A DNA stretch of 64,000 nucleotides from Aphrocallistes beatrix (GCA_963281255.1 OY725490.1:4960001-5024000), one strand, 5' to 3'. Positions 9,713-21,605 are shown, counted from the stretch's first letter. Numbers and translations are program-made. The notes: generated by a model not told the origin, from the sequence alone.

Positions 9713-11387
9713 CAGAGCTGGCATCAAGTTTCTCTATTGCATTCAGATAATGCTTCGACTGCAGCTATAGGTGCCGTGTCGCCTTTTGCCAGTTTATTAG
9801 ACCTAAATACATTGCCAGATATCCATTTCTGCTTCGATTTCTGCAGTACGATAAGGCAACAATGACTCTAATGGCTTCAAAACACTCTTTAATTGATCCA
9901 TAGGCATTTTTGCACCGCTAATTGGCAAAAGAATTTTGGAGTGTAAAGTTTTTTCCCTGGATTCAAGAACCTAAGATTAAATTGCTCTATTAGCTTTTGA
10001 AAATATGGAAGGAATACATGTTCTCTGTAGAAAATTTCTTCTCGGTTGAGAAATTTAGAATTTTGCTCTTGCTAGATCCCTGGGAAGTGTCACTGAAGAT
10101 CAATTAAATTTCAGCTTTTGATTTTGCACTCGTTAGAAACTTTGGTTATGAACTCATTATCTGCATATTCCTTTCAAAAATTGTCACCAAATTCTCAATC
10201 ATGAAACACATTGCAAACGAATCTAAATTTGGTGACTTCAATTGTTTGAAACATTGAACAGAAGTGCACTTAGACGTTCTAAAACCGTGCAAGAGTAAAT
10301 GAAGTCGAAAGAAGTACATACATGAATAAGCTGATTTGCTTTCGATGCTGTTTCTCTTCCTGCTACTTAATTTAGTTCCTCTAAAGCTCCAACGATTGGC
10401 TCAAGTAATTCCAGAAACACCAATATTGCATCATGCCTTTCTACCCATCGTGTATCAGCAAGAGTTTTTCAATCGCTGGCGTCTCGATTCAGGACAAGAT
10501 TTGAATGGCCTGACGTAGTCTCTCCCCACGTAAAGGGTAACCATGAAAAAAGGAGATTATAGAAGCAAGACTAGAGAATGTATTTCTAACAACAACAGTC
10601 TTAGCTTTAGCAATGGCCAAGTTTAAACAATGCGATGCACAATGAGTATAGCGGACCATTGGATACTTTTCAGGTATGCAGGCTTGAACTCCTTTGTATT
10701 TTCCAGACATTGAACTAGCCCCATCCAATCCGAGTCCAAACATTCTTTTCAGATCAAGACCAGAAGAGAGGCAAAATGATTCAATTTAATTTGCAATTCC
10801 CTCACCAGTTAGGTCAGTTACTGTCACGAAACCAAAATACTTCTCGTATTATGATGAGGATATTATCATTTCGGATATTAATGTAACGAGCTGAGATAGT
10901 TGCTCATGATGTGATACATCTGCTGACACGTCTGCTAAAATAGTGAAAGGGACACTTTCATGAACTTCGCAAACAATCTTTTTGCTAATCAATGATCCGC
11001 AAATATTTATATTATCGTTCTGAATGTTTGGGCTGAGATATTTAGCGTTTGCACCACTAGTAGTTAAGTGTTCTCTTAAAACAGCGTCACTTGCTCTTAG
11101 ACGTAAACGAAGAGCTGCACGGAAGTTACCATCGTTTTCATTTCGCTCTTTAATATTAAATTCTGAAGACTCACCTCTATGTGCACGAAAGCTTAATTCT
11201 TGTCGACCAAGAAAAGGAATCGTTTCTATTATAGGTACAGTGGAAACCGGTTATAAGAACATCGTTGGGAGTTGAAAAAAATGTTCTTATAACAGTATTT
11301 CGGTTATAAGAACATGTTCTTATAACCGACATAAGAAGTCAGATATGTCGGTTATAAGAACATATTTTGTTCTTTTTATCGTTTATA

Positions 11388-12683
11388 CTTAGGTCATTTC
11401 AAAAGTACTGATCACTTGATTTTTGACGGTTAGTGTATATCAAATGCACCAATTAATATAATCTACATAGCATTACCCATTCTCTCCTAATATCTAAAAG
11501 AAATTTTATGATAGCATAAGTATTTTTCTTACAATCATCATTTCAATCTTGTCAGTTTTGGCTACTTAAACATTTATGGCTTCAAAATCGTCAATTATTC
11601 AGCAAGAGCAAAGGGCATATATCAAGTTTCGTTCACTGCTAAAAGATTCGGAAAGGAATATCCACAATGATCTCGTGGAAGTTTGTGGAGATCAAGCACT
11701 TGCTTATTCCACGGTTAGAAGATGGGCTCAACTATTCAGAGAAGGAAGAGACAGCATTGAAGATGAGCCTCGGACTGGTAGGCCTAAATCTGCAACCTGT
11801 GAACCCTCAATTGAGTTAGTTGGTGAATTCTTCGAAATGGCCCTTGCTGCTCTATTGAAGAGATTTCTAAGTATACTGATATCTTAACGGGAAATATTTA
11901 TCACATTCTGAAGGAAGATCTCGGAGTAAGGAAGGTTTGCGATCGGTGGGTGCCGTATTTACTGTCAGAGGCCCAGATGGGACAGGGGTATAATTTTGTG
12001 ATAATCTTCTACATTACGAAAAATTTGATGCAAGGAGACTCTATGAAATAGTAACCATAGATAAAACTTGGATTTATTATTCACAACCTAAATCCAAGGA
12101 AAAATCTAAGTGTTGGCTGCATCCGGGCGAACCCCGACCAAAAAACCGCGTCCAGATTTCCGTGCCAAGAAGGTAATGCATTTGACGCCTACGGTCCAGT
12201 TGCTCAAGTTTGCGTTCCGAAGGGCCAGAATGTTACTGGAGACTTTTATCGCACTCGTGTGCTCGCAGAAGTCTTAAACACTACGCAGAGCGTCGGCTGA
12301 GAACTGGTCCTCGTAGAATAAAACTTCTACATGACACTGCTAGTAGCCATAAAACTAAACAAGTCGCCGCATACATCGAGGATATAGGGATGCAGACACT
12401 GAATCATTCTCCCTATTCCCCTGACCTAAGTCCTTGTGAGTTCTGGTTTTTTCCAAGCTGAAAAGTCATCTCTCTGGCAAGGAGTTCACTAGTCGAATGG
12501 AGATCGGATTCGCCTTTCATAAGTACCCGAAATCGATCCCACAGACGGAGTATAAAAAGACATTCCGTTGCTGGGTAGACCGTCAAGAGAGACTATTTCG
12601 AGAATATGTAATTAAATAACACATCAGTCGTTGCTTAATATCAAATTGGTGGGGGGTGATCAGTACTTTTGAAATGACCTAAG
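11388..12683 (+). mobile_element. mariner element, full length (1296 bp)
   Basis: Perfect 28-bp inverted terminal repeats start CTTAGGTCATTTCAAAAGTA at both ends and are flanked by TA (11386-11387 and 12684-12685). The length matches complete mariners (about 1.3 kb). The transposase inside is broken. It sits inside the pogo-type MITE, so it is the youngest layer of this nest. Confidence 0.95.
11576..12619 (+). pseudogene. mariner transposase, frameshifted
   Basis: The N-terminal DNA-binding part is open (11576-11887: MASKSSIIQQEQRAYIKFRS, VRRWAQLFREGRDSIEDEPR, the WVxxLxxDxRTGRP-type linker as DEPRTGRPKSA). The core is scattered over frames: VTIDKTWIYYSQPK (first Asp, about 12055), IKLLHDTASSHKTKQV (second Asp, about 12340) and HSPYSPDLSPCEFWFF (third acidic residue, about 12430). 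The C-terminal part reads RCWVDRQERLFREYV to a stop near 12619. The third acidic residue is Glu where mariners normally have Asp (34 residues after the second Asp). At least three frame breaks, so it is not functional. Confidence 0.92.
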
Positions 12684-13560
12684 TAAGAACATCTATTATC
12701 GTTTATAAGAACATCTATTGTCGGTTATAAGAACATGTCTGAAATTACAAAATTGGTTGTGTATGAATGAATAAAATGAGAACTTGACTACTAATAGTTC
12801 TAGAAATTATTGATAGAATGTTCTTATAACCGATATTAGATGTTCTTATAACCGGTTCTGTTTAAATAGTAATGAATAGAAAAGAATCCGTTTCCAAATA
12901 AATGGTTCTTATAACCGACATGTTCTTATAACCGGTGTTCTTATAACCGATATCCACTGTACCAGTCTATCACGATTTAGTTGCTTCTGTTTAATTCGCT
13001 GTTGATTTAGCTGGTCGCGAATATCTAAATCAGTCTCAGCTGCCTTTTTGAAAGCATCACTCTTCGTAGTACAATCTCGATCATACGAGAGCTGATAATG
13101 ACTGTTAAATACCTCTATGGCGTTCTTGTAGTTGTTGAACGGTGAAATTGCTAGGGATCCAACTTTTTGTGTTCCTCCTTTACCTACTCGTTTATCATTT
13201 CTATCTAAAAACAGGACACAAATTTTACAAAATGCGCCCGACAAGTATTCGTGTAAGCAAGCCATGGGAGACAAACCAGCCAACAACCATTGAAATACCT
13301 TTTCTTACCACCTTAAATGATTGCTGGATAGATATAATTTTCTGGCGGCGTCCAACAGTTATGCAATATTTCTAAACGAAGGTCTTCATCCACTGACTGG
13401 TTTTCTGTTACAAATAATCCGAAATATGATTTGGATGAGCAGTAATGGACAGATCCTCGTTCAAATGATCAAGAGAGAGAGGATTGTTTTCAGTGATAAT
13501 CAATGATTCGTCCAACTCGTTTTCAACTCTTGTTTGTTTAGAAAGGAAAAAGTCAAGTGA

Positions 13561-13930
13561 ATTTCCTGGACGTTTTGCGTAGATTATACCAATTATTTAT
13601 TCATGAATCCATTTATTACAATAAATTTGAGACTATGAAACCTTGAAACAAATTCAAGTGCTATTTTGGGAATAGTTTAATATGAATTTAACAACTTTCA
13701 CTATTTGATGAATAATAAACAATATTGTTAATAAAACATTAACACTATCATCATCAAAAATATATTTTTGCACCCCCCCATTAGCTTCATCTGGGTACAC
13801 CACTGGATTTAGGATATTGAGAAACATATGACTGAATGTCTTACATGTAATTTTTAAGCGTATAATGCATTGTGTACCCGAATCAAGACATTCTAGATAA
13901 TAACCAAAATTATTGTCAAACTGTTTAAAT
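13561..13930. other. no recognised feature
   Basis: AT-rich interval between the hAT transposase start and the next hAT element. The missing 5' end of the first hAT should be here, but I cannot identify its terminal repeat. Confidence 0.45.
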
Positions 13931-13944
13931 CAGTGGTTCCCAAC

Positions 13945-14488
13945 TAGGGTTTTTAATCCCGGTCTAAAATTCCAATCCCGGGATTTCGGGATTGACAAAT
14001 TCTGAATCCCGGGATCCCGGGATTAGTAATTTTCAAGAATGGGTATGCTAGTATTTGTATATATAACGTGACTATAACGAGACTATTTTTGAATTACGGA
14101 AATTGTTTACTACATGAATTCACTGAGCTAATTTCCCACATAGAGAACGCTTGAAATATTTCCAAATGGGTGCACCTAAAAAATTTTGCAAACGATTTTC
14201 TCAGCCATCATATAGATATTGTAAATTTGAAGTGTAAGAGTCACATACAAACACTTTTATAATACATCAGAAAGGTCCTTGCAAGTTCAATTTGACCATA
14301 TTATTAGTATCACAACTTTGTATAGTATATTAATCAAAGTGTGTTATATATATTGAATCACTATTTCATCCAATTATGGGAAACCCTGTATTTACAAACC
14401 AATAGACATTACAACAAATGTGTGATACACGTATAAACTGCATTAATCATCAGTCCCGGGATCGGGAATCCCGGAATTAAAAACCCTA
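13945..14488. mobile_element. hAT MITE (544 bp) inside the hAT-2 terminal repeat
   Basis: It starts TAGGGTTTTTAATCCCGG and ends CCGGAATTAAAAACCCTA, an 18-bp inverted repeat with one mismatch. A perfect 8-bp duplication, TTCCCAAC, flanks it (13937-13944 and 14489-14496). The duplicated bases are part of the host element's own terminal repeat. The interior has further CCCGGGAT palindromes next to the ends. No coding region. Confidence 0.92.
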
Positions 14489-14659
14489 TTCCCAACCTTT
14501 TTTTTGTCATTCGCCCCTTTTGCCAAATTTCGTTTGCAAATTAAGGAAATGATTTATTGAAATTTATTAATTACAACAAAATACACGAACTCAATGATTC
14601 TAACATACGTATTAGCTATGCCCTATTGATACAGTGAGATTGCTGTGCTTGATGTCGTT

Positions 14660-16340
14660 TCAAAACTTTTCTATGTCAGGCTTAAATTTAGTCAGATCTA
14701 AGCGTAAATCGCCACCTGTTGTGACATTCAATTTATTTCTTTTATCCGTCAAGAGGCTGTTCACTTTGCTGAAACCCCTTTCTACGAGGTATGAAGTTGG
14801 AAATGCAATCAGTAATAACTTAACCTTCTGCCACGTCACTGGGTATTTCACTATTATATCAGGGGTGAGTCCATAAATGATAACCACCATTTCCAAAGCT
14901 GCTTGCTGCACCCATGTTGTACTTTTTATATCAATATTTTCCTCTTGGATTGTTATATCTACAGAACTTGAATCTATTGAGAAAGGATCTAAAATCCAAG
15001 GATTGATATGTAATTGATTCAAATCACTGATGCGATCGAGCATATCCTGTCGCATTGGTTTTAGGTGCTCTGTATATACTAATAGTCTATCATCAGCAAT
15101 GCTGTCTGCACTTTTCTTTAGTGTTGGAAACTCTCTGTATTCACGACTGCTTTGATTTTGCTTGTACAAATATAATTTGTCAATAAATGACATGATCATG
15201 CTCTTGCATCGAATGAGATCATTTTTCTCTCCCTGCAATTGTACATTGACATTATTCAGTTTCTCGAAAATATCTGTCATATAGAAAATGTCCTGATCAA
15301 ATGCTTTGAGTTTGACAGATAGATCATTATCATGCTCTTCTAAAAATTCGACAATTGTGTTGACTCGTTTCAGACAATTTCCTTAACGATCAAAATCCTC
15401 ACCATTTTCATGGCATAACTCTCTGAACATACGATCTTTCAATGAACGGCTTTTGATCTTGTTTATAACCATAACAATGTTAAGTAACTCATGAAGAACT
15501 CCACTCAAGTGCTATGCAACTAGATGTTGACGATGGACAATGCAGTGGATAGTATATATTCCACGTACAGCATTCTTCATAAATGCAATGAAGCCTCGAT
15601 AACGACCGGTCATTGCTGGTGCCCTATCAGTTGCTACAGCAATTACATTTTCTAAAGGAATGGTTTTCTCTTCCAAATACGATGTTACCACTTTGAAAAC
15701 AGTTTACTCTTAGTGTCAGTTTTAAGGGATTTTACAAAAAGCTTTTCCTCATGGATAGTACTATCATTCATAAATCGGACATATGCCATCAGAAGAACTT
15801 CATTATCAGGAAGCGTAGATTCATCCAGCTGAAGAGAAAATTGTCTTCTTTAATGCATTCTTTAGAGTTGCTCCTCCAAATCTACTGCCATTTCATCATT
15901 TCTTCTTTTGACTGTATTATTGCTATTAGATATTTTCTGAATAGCTTTTCTTGGATTTTCGTGGATCACTGTAGAAATAACTTCCCCCAGAACAGGAACA
16001 ATCAGTATCTCACCAATAATGTGCGGCTGTAGCGTTTGAGCGATGAGGTTAGAAATCTTATAAGAAACAATCAATCAACCTCCACTTTCATGTTACTCTT
16101 TTCAATGGTATTTTTAAGCTTGTTTCCACTTTGAAATTGATCACGGAGACTTTTAAAGAAAGTTAATTGGGAATTTTTTGTCAGGATACTTCCTTTGAAG
16201 GTGATCCTGCATTCTTGATGGTTTCTTAGTTTCATTAGAGAACTTTTGAGAACACAAGAGACACATTGGCAACTGTTCATCGTGTGGAGCAGTGACAAAT
16301 CGGTATAAAATAAATAATTGACAGAATACTGATGACATTT
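14660..16340 (-). pseudogene. hAT transposase, ZBED5/SCAND3-like, degraded
   Basis: The BED-type zinc finger is near 16270-16200 (QLPMCLLCSQKFSNE..., RMQDHLQRK). A conserved block follows at 16074-15862 (ASYKISNLIAQTLQPHIIG-like, SNNTVKRRNDEMAVDLEEQL). A catalytic-core remnant is near 15840-15600 (LQLDESTLPDNEVLLM, GALPAMTGRYRGF-like). The C-terminal 206-codon open frame (15280-14660) has DIFEKLNNVNVQLQGEKND and the dimerisation block FPTSYLVERGFSKVNSLLTD. The start is frameshifted and stops lie between blocks. The family is recognised from vertebrate and invertebrate domesticated ZBED genes of hAT origin. Confidence 0.9.
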
Positions 16341-17472
16341 CTTTTTGGGATCATATTCGTTTTCGAAGCCTTTTCAAAGTTTGAATCGTAACAGGTAATG
16401 TTTATTAAATGATATTAAACAGTGTCCCTACACGTCGATTTTTATAGTATTTTAATTGAATGAAATCATCACTATATTATATAGAGGGCGTGAATATAAT
16501 TGCAAACAAAACCTGAATGATTACAAACGATGTGTTAAATCTCAATTTGAATCCCTAATACTTTTTATAGAATACAGAGGGAACAATCTATTCTATATTA
16601 TTAAAAGTTGTTTTTCAAAATCGCCCCCCTTCAAGCATGAACCTAAAATTCGCTCCTCGAAGCCAAAAATTTAACTTAAGTTGGCGATATTGCCCACGTT
16701 GGGAACCACTGGTTTAATTGAAACAATTTTCAAATCCAATCTATAAGATTTAAGTATTTTCAACTTATTTAATAATAATTTATTTAGCGTGAGTCACCAT
16801 TTCGGAATTATGACGACATTTATAATTAAAATTTGGAATATTCAATTTTTCGTGTATAAGCCTGCATTTGTGCTTGTATGTGATAGAAAGTTGAAATTTC
16901 AATAGCAAAAGTATAATAACATCACTTACATGTGGTTACCATCAAAGAAAATATAATGAGTTATTGTTAAAACAACGCGCTTCGCTTGCTTGCGCTGCGC
17001 GGGTGGCGGGCACTTTATGTCCGCCGGAGGCTCCCTTCGGTCGCCTGGGGTCACATTGGTTAATTATAACGGAGATAACATCTCTAAATACGTCTGTCCT
17101 ACTGTTATAATCTATATCGCACGAAAAATCACCAAATTTATCAATTTTAAAAATTTTGATGAGTAATGATGACGTCATAACAAAGTGATGTGTCATCATC
17201 TTTTGATGATGGTTGCATTATATGTGAGATATGTTAGTATACAGATTCTATTAAAATTTCAGCCTTCTATCTCCTATAATGGCTGAGTTATGCTCGAATA
17301 ACTGTATTGCTTAACTTTTAAAAATGTGACAATGACGTCATAATTCCATGATGAATCGACATTTTCGTCTGAGCTCAGAACTTAGTGGAGCGATCGCCAA
17401 AAGACTCCGACATGCCAAAAATCAGCTTTCTGGGCATGACAGTTTCTTCAATCAATTCGTTACATATATATA

Positions 17473-18817
17473 CAGGGTGTTAAACAATTGATGTCGTAAT
17501 ATAGAATAGACAAATAAAACAGATTATTGCTGTAGTAATGTGCTCCCTACTTTCCTATATAACCACCATTGTTGGCAATACATGATTTAATCCTATTCGG
17601 CATCGAAGCTATAAGATTGCCCAAAACATCCTCCGTTATCTGAGACCATCCCAGTTTGAGGTTATTTTTCAAACTTTCTTCATTTGTTGCGAGTGGCATT
17701 GAATCCAGTTGACTTTGGAGTATTGCCCACAGATTTTCTATAGGATTCAAGTCCGGCGAATTTGCAGGCCATACTTCTTTAGGCCAAAAACCTTTAAGGT
17801 TCTTCAGACACCACTCCTGAGTTCTTTTGGAGGTATGAGCCGGCGCCCCATCTTGTTGGAAAATGGCCTGGGACATGTTTTTCATCACTTTTCGTTGATA
17901 AATGGGTCCATTTTTTCTTTTTCTTTTAAGTGTAGGCATCTAAACTTTCTTCAAAATGTCCTCTATATAGTATTCGGTATTTACAGTCTTACCTCGAGGA
18001 ATAAAGTGCAATTCTGATAATGCGGAGTGGGACATCATACCCCACACATTTACTTTCAGAGGGTACTTCACAGTCTTTACCGGAGGTATATTATCACGTT
18101 TCCGAGCCCACACTCGGTTATTTTGCCGATTCGGAGTGTGATAAAGTTGAAATGGTGATTCATCTGAAAATAGTATTCGTCTCCATTCTTCCACACCCCA
18201 GTTCTTCCTCTCTTTGCAGAAATTCAAACGGGATTTTTTCTGAGAATCAGTTATATTTGGCTGTTTTTGTGGTTTATAAGGAGTAGCCCTCAAACTTTTC
18301 AAATAATTCAGTACAGTAACGTGAGAAACTGATACAATGTCCCTCCTTCTCAAATCCTGAGTCAATATCCTAGTTGATTTGTGAGGTTTTGATAGCGATT
18401 TAGCAATTATGATTTTCGATGCTTTGGATAGCGATTTTTTTCGACCACGTCCAGGTTTGTTGCTCAATGATTTACCTTTTTTTGAAAGCGCCCATCAACG
18501 CTGTATTGTGCGTAAATTTATCTTCAGAGCATGCGAAACCTTCGTTTGAGACATGCCTGCTAAAATCATACCGATTGCACGATTGCGGACATCAATAGTG
18601 TATTCAGTTACCATGGTAACACCAAAGAATGTTAGGAATTATTAATTTTCAGGAAATAAAAATATCTGACACAATGAACTAGAATACTAATTATAAATTC
18701 ATGAAGCATGTATAAAAGTAATTTCAAGTCAAATTCTCATGGTTAACTCGTCTAAAATGGTTTCTTAATTAAGTATTAGAAATAAATAAATTACGACATC
18801 AATTGTTTAACACCCTG
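17473..18817 (-). mobile_element. Tc1/mariner DD37E-type element, full length (1345 bp)
   Basis: Perfect 27-bp terminal inverted repeats (CAGGGTGTTAAACAATTGAT...) with TA on both sides (17471-17472 and 18818-18819). It holds one transposase gene that is complete except for two stops. It was inserted into the (TA)n tract of a Helitron-like repeat. Confidence 0.95.
17547..18615 (-). pseudogene. DD37E transposase with two in-frame stops
   Basis: The start is MVTEYTIDVRNRAIGMILAG at 18615 and the end is GGYIGK at 17547, about 356 codons in a single phase. In order: two helix-turn-helix units (MSQTKVSHALKINLRTIQR, then VSVSHVTVLNYLKSL), the linker KPGRGRKKS, and the core. The core has RRILFSDESPFQLY (first Asp), IFQQDGAPAHTSKRT (second Asp) and WPANSPDLNPIENLW (Glu). 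I count 37 residues between the second Asp and the Glu. The only defects are a TGA after QR (about 18497, where Trp would fit) and a TAG at 17940-17942. This is a recently silenced copy. Confidence 0.93.
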
Positions 18818-19060
18818 TATATATATATATATATACGCAACCATTAATCGAGTTTCAATAGTAAGGATATTATGTCAACATGACACGTCATTAAATCGAA
18901 AATCGCTCTTTATGCACAATTTAGAGAATATATGTAACATATGGATAAGTGGTATACTTCTTGATATCAGTATAAGATATAAGAAAATAAAAAGATGACT
19001 CATCATTGTTCATGACCTCACTATTACCTTTTATAATTCGCAATTTTTGATTTTTGAGCA

Positions 19061-19585
19061 TCCTTCCTATTAAAACTCGATTAATATATGTGTTTATATA
19101 TATATATATATCTGTAACGAATTGATTGAAGAAACTGCCCTGCACTGAAAGCAGATTTTTGGCATGTGGGAATATTTTGGCTATGGCTCCACTAAATAAT
19201 GAGCTCAAACTTAAATGTCGACTCATAATGTAATTATGACGTCATTGTCACCTTTTTATAATTAGAAATTTTAGTTTTTCGATTATAACAAGGCCTTTTT
19301 GGGTGATAGAAGGCCGCAATTTTAACAAAATGTGTATATTAATATATCTCACATCTGATACAACTTTCAGCAAAAAATCATTACTCATCACTCTGTTAGT
19401 GACGTCATCATTATTCATCAAAAATTTTAAAATTGACAAATTTGGTGAATTTTCGAGCGATTTCGATTATAAAAGTAAGACGTATTTGGAGATGTTATCT
19501 ACCATATAATTAATCAATGTGAGCCTAGGCACCCAGAGGGCGCCTCCGGCCGTCGCAAAGTCTCCGCCAGCCGCGCAGCGCGTTG
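19061..19585 (+). mobile_element. Helitron-like repeat copy 3
   Basis: 5' end A|TCCTTCCTATTAAAACTCGA at 19061, a short TA tract, a body with TGACGTCA at about 19241 and 19402, and a 3' end reduced to GCCGCGCAGCGCG near 19585 (part of the terminal hairpin is lost). Confidence 0.85.
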
Positions 19586-19940
19586 TTATTATTATACCTG
19601 CTGTTGTATGAAACAGAAAGTTGAAATTTCAAAACCCAAATTGTATTACGATCAAAGAAAGAAAAGAATAGTCATTGTTTGAATATTACGTCATAAAATC
19701 GAAAAATCGCTTTTATGGAATATCTAAGTGACACGTGAAAGAAGATTGAATACATATCATGTCTATATCATTATCGCTGGACAAGGTATCAAATATGACT
19801 GATCATTGCCGTCCTAACGTTATTGTCACAACTCACAATTTTAATACTAGTGAGTTTAGCTTTCCAACCTTAAAATGCCCAATATAGTTTGAAATATAAA
19901 AAGAACAGCCTCATGAAATCATTTCTCCCATTTCCACAAA
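19586..19940. other. decayed repeat-like sequence
   Basis: No gene. It resembles sequence at 16870-16945 and 18868-19060 (GTTGAAATTTCAA, ATCAAAGAAA, AAATCGAAAATCGCT), so it is probably older repeat material flanking the Helitron-like copies. Confidence 0.35.
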
Positions 19941-20330
19941 TACGAGGGTCAACCCAAAAGTTTTGTCATTCAAAAATACTACTACACATATCCCAATTCA
20001 AATTTTTTAAGCTTTTCAAAGTATTGTCCCCAAGTAGGAAAGGTATTAAGTTTAGAGGCACTCGGATTCATTTTCACTGCTTGTTTAGGTAAGGTGTGCA
20101 ACGATTTAACCATCGTCGCTCTTCCCTTATATAACCACTTCATCTAATCGAGGGAGTAATCGTTAATTTCCTTCAAGAAGCTCAAGAAGGTGTTCACGTC
20201 CGCACACATAGCAATATAGTAGTTTACGAGACATCGCCGAATGTGTGTATAATCTCTTTACAGCACTATATCTTCCTACCGATTTGTGTTTGTGCCAGCA
20301 TATGTTTGGTATTTGAATTTTTGTTTGTTT
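19941..20330 (-). pseudogene. mariner relic: terminal end and transposase C-terminus
   Basis: TACGAGGGTCAACCCAAAAG at 19941 is a typical mariner end. On the minus strand the adjoining sequence reads KGRATMVKSLHTLPKQAVKM and TFPTWGQYFEKLKKFELGY, which fits the end of a mariner transposase (catalytic part missing). The other end is not found. Confidence 0.55.
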
Positions 20331-20369
20331 TACCATTATCTATTGCAATCTAATATCCTGCAATAGTCT

Positions 20370-21349
20370 GTCAATAAGAAGTGGTTTGGTTATACTTTCT
20401 CGATGTATACTGACCGTAGAGAGATAATGACAGACGTCTTGAACCAGGCGAGAGTGCAGTGGCGATTGATAGTGTTACTCCATAAATTATTATCTTGTTG
20501 AGCTGTCTTAAAAAGTATCCAAGCATTCCCAATTACAGAGTCGAGAATATTGAAAAACATTTTAAAATAGCCGCGTTTTGATGAGAGTGGAATTTAGTGG
20601 TGTGCAACGAAGCGATTATTCAGATATACCCCTCCTATGTTAAGAAAGATTCTATGCTTTCAGAACGGGTGGACTGGGAACAGAGTCTCTTGTGTACTTT
20701 AGTTGAGTATGATGAATGTATTTCTTTTGCCATTCGACTCGAGATTGAGGAACGGCTGAGAGATAGTTCATAATGAAGATGACCTTTTTCTTGCAGTTCG
20801 ATACTTTTTATCCATCCAAACGAGCAACAAACCGCATTCTTCACTTTTAGTTATATGCTAGTAGACTGATCCTTTGCCTGATAAGTGATTCTTGCTTCAC
20901 AATTGAACCATTTATAGGCCCAGGTTAGCTAATGCATCATGCCCACTAAATATTCATATTCAGGTGGTAGATAAAATATTGAAGCGGTGTCCAAGTCCTG
21001 TCCTTGAAGCGAGATCAAGGCTAGTTGAGAAATGATCACAATAGATTACATAGCCTTGTCAAGATAATCCTCTGACAGTTGTAGTACCACATTTGGTACA
21101 CCCTCAAATTCGCCACTACTTCCTATATAGATATCTTGCTTGACCACAACACAAACAACATAAAGCCCACAGCTTAATCCCGCACTTATGCCGTTTTGAC
21201 TTGATCTTCTGAATAAGTGGACTGCGTCCGAAAAATTTCACCATTGTTTCGTCGTTAGAGAGCGACCTGGCAGGAGTGAGCAGTTTAGATGAGTCAGATG
21301 AGTTTTTCTCGGAGCAGCTTAAATTAATTAAAGAGCAAAAGCATATCAT
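20370..21349 (-). pseudogene. piggyBac transposase relic
   Basis: From 21349 to 21116: LSNDETMVKFFGRSPLIQKI and KSKRHKCGIKLWALC. These match the piggyBac motif LSIDEsM.pFkGRs.lkqyi..KphKwGfKlw, including the second catalytic-region aspartate. Further down come a KKV / IFIMNYLSAVPQSRVEW block (about 20850-20720) and SVIGNAWILFKTAQQDN (about 20550), the NAWILYK motif near the C-terminus. The N-terminal third and the cysteine-rich tail are not found, and stops interrupt the frame. The active protein would cut at TTAA. Confidence 0.75.
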
Positions 21350-21605
21350 AAATTAAGAAGGGAAAAATATTGAATCATTAACAACTAGATGTAGAGTTTG
21401 TGTAGATCTTTAACTTAGATAAATTTAGAAATGTATTGTTAGGCATACCGGCATGAATCAAAGTTATACATCAAATGATGTTATTAAATTGAAACAATAT
21501 TATCAAATAGAATGACGAACAATTGAAGTTAGATGCTAATCTCTATGTAATGTAATGTCATAAGTTTTGATACTTCAAAGAAAAATAGACATGTTGATAA
21601 TTTGA

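Larger units (their letters stand above)
11238..12959. mobile_element. pogo-type MITE with iterated GGTTATAAGAACAT, carrying a mariner
   Basis: The ends are TA|CAGTGGAAACCGGTTATAAG (left) and, inverted, TA|CAGTGGATATCGGTTATAAG (right). TA lies at 11236-11237 and 12960-12961. The arms iterate GGTTATAAGAACAT and its complement many times. About 424 bp belong to this element; the remaining 1296 bp are the mariner at 11388-12683. It interrupts the hAT gene exactly at a TA. Confidence 0.87.
9713..13560 (-). pseudogene. hAT transposase of the ZMYM1/DUF4371 type, split by a nested insertion
   Basis: The N-terminus (about 13560-13290) reads ILHNCWTPPENY. The TTF-type zinc finger (13286-12962) has GAFCKICVLF. 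Beyond the insertion the frame resumes at 11236 with IPFLGRQELSFRAHRGESS, AALRLRLRASDAVL and ILADVSADVSHHEQLS (first catalytic aspartate region). It goes on to FGLGLDGASSMSGKYKGVQA (second aspartate), YTHCASHCLNLA, LADTRWVERHDAILVFLELL and a C-terminal AEIEAEMDIW / AAVEALSECN stretch near 9740-9860. The end is cut by the Tc1 fragment. Several stops and frame changes mark it as dead. Excising 11238-12959 plus one TA joins the two halves in register (NRDRLV / PIIETIPFLG). It is most similar to ZMYM-like proteins domesticated from hAT. Confidence 0.9.
13931..16711 (-). mobile_element. hAT element 2 (2.78 kb) with target duplication
   Basis: The termini are CAGTGGTTCCCAAC (13931) and its inverse GTTGGGAACCACTG (ending 16711). 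The 8-bp flanks GTTTAAAT (13923-13930) and GTTTAATT (16712-16719) match at seven of eight positions. This is the hAT signature. It contains a ZBED/SCAND3-like transposase pseudogene on the minus strand. Its left terminal repeat received a separate hAT MITE (13945-14488). Confidence 0.92.
16973..18867 (-). mobile_element. Helitron-like repeat copy 2, split by a Tc1 element
   Basis: The 3' hairpin end is at 16973-17050, TGACGTCA sites are at about 17168 and 17334, and the body runs to the (TA)n tract at 17472. The rest of the tract and the 5' end (CATTAATCGAGTTTCAATAG, TAAGGA|T) are at 18818-18867. The DD37E Tc1 element 17473-18817 lies in the TA tract. Confidence 0.85.

Noticed and set aside
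18490..18500. TGA in the Tc1 transposase where Trp would fit, hinting at a variant genetic code
   Set aside because: A TAG also interrupts the same gene, and the intact genes (897, 347 and 245 codons) end with ordinary stops and use TGG for Trp, so simple decay is enough.
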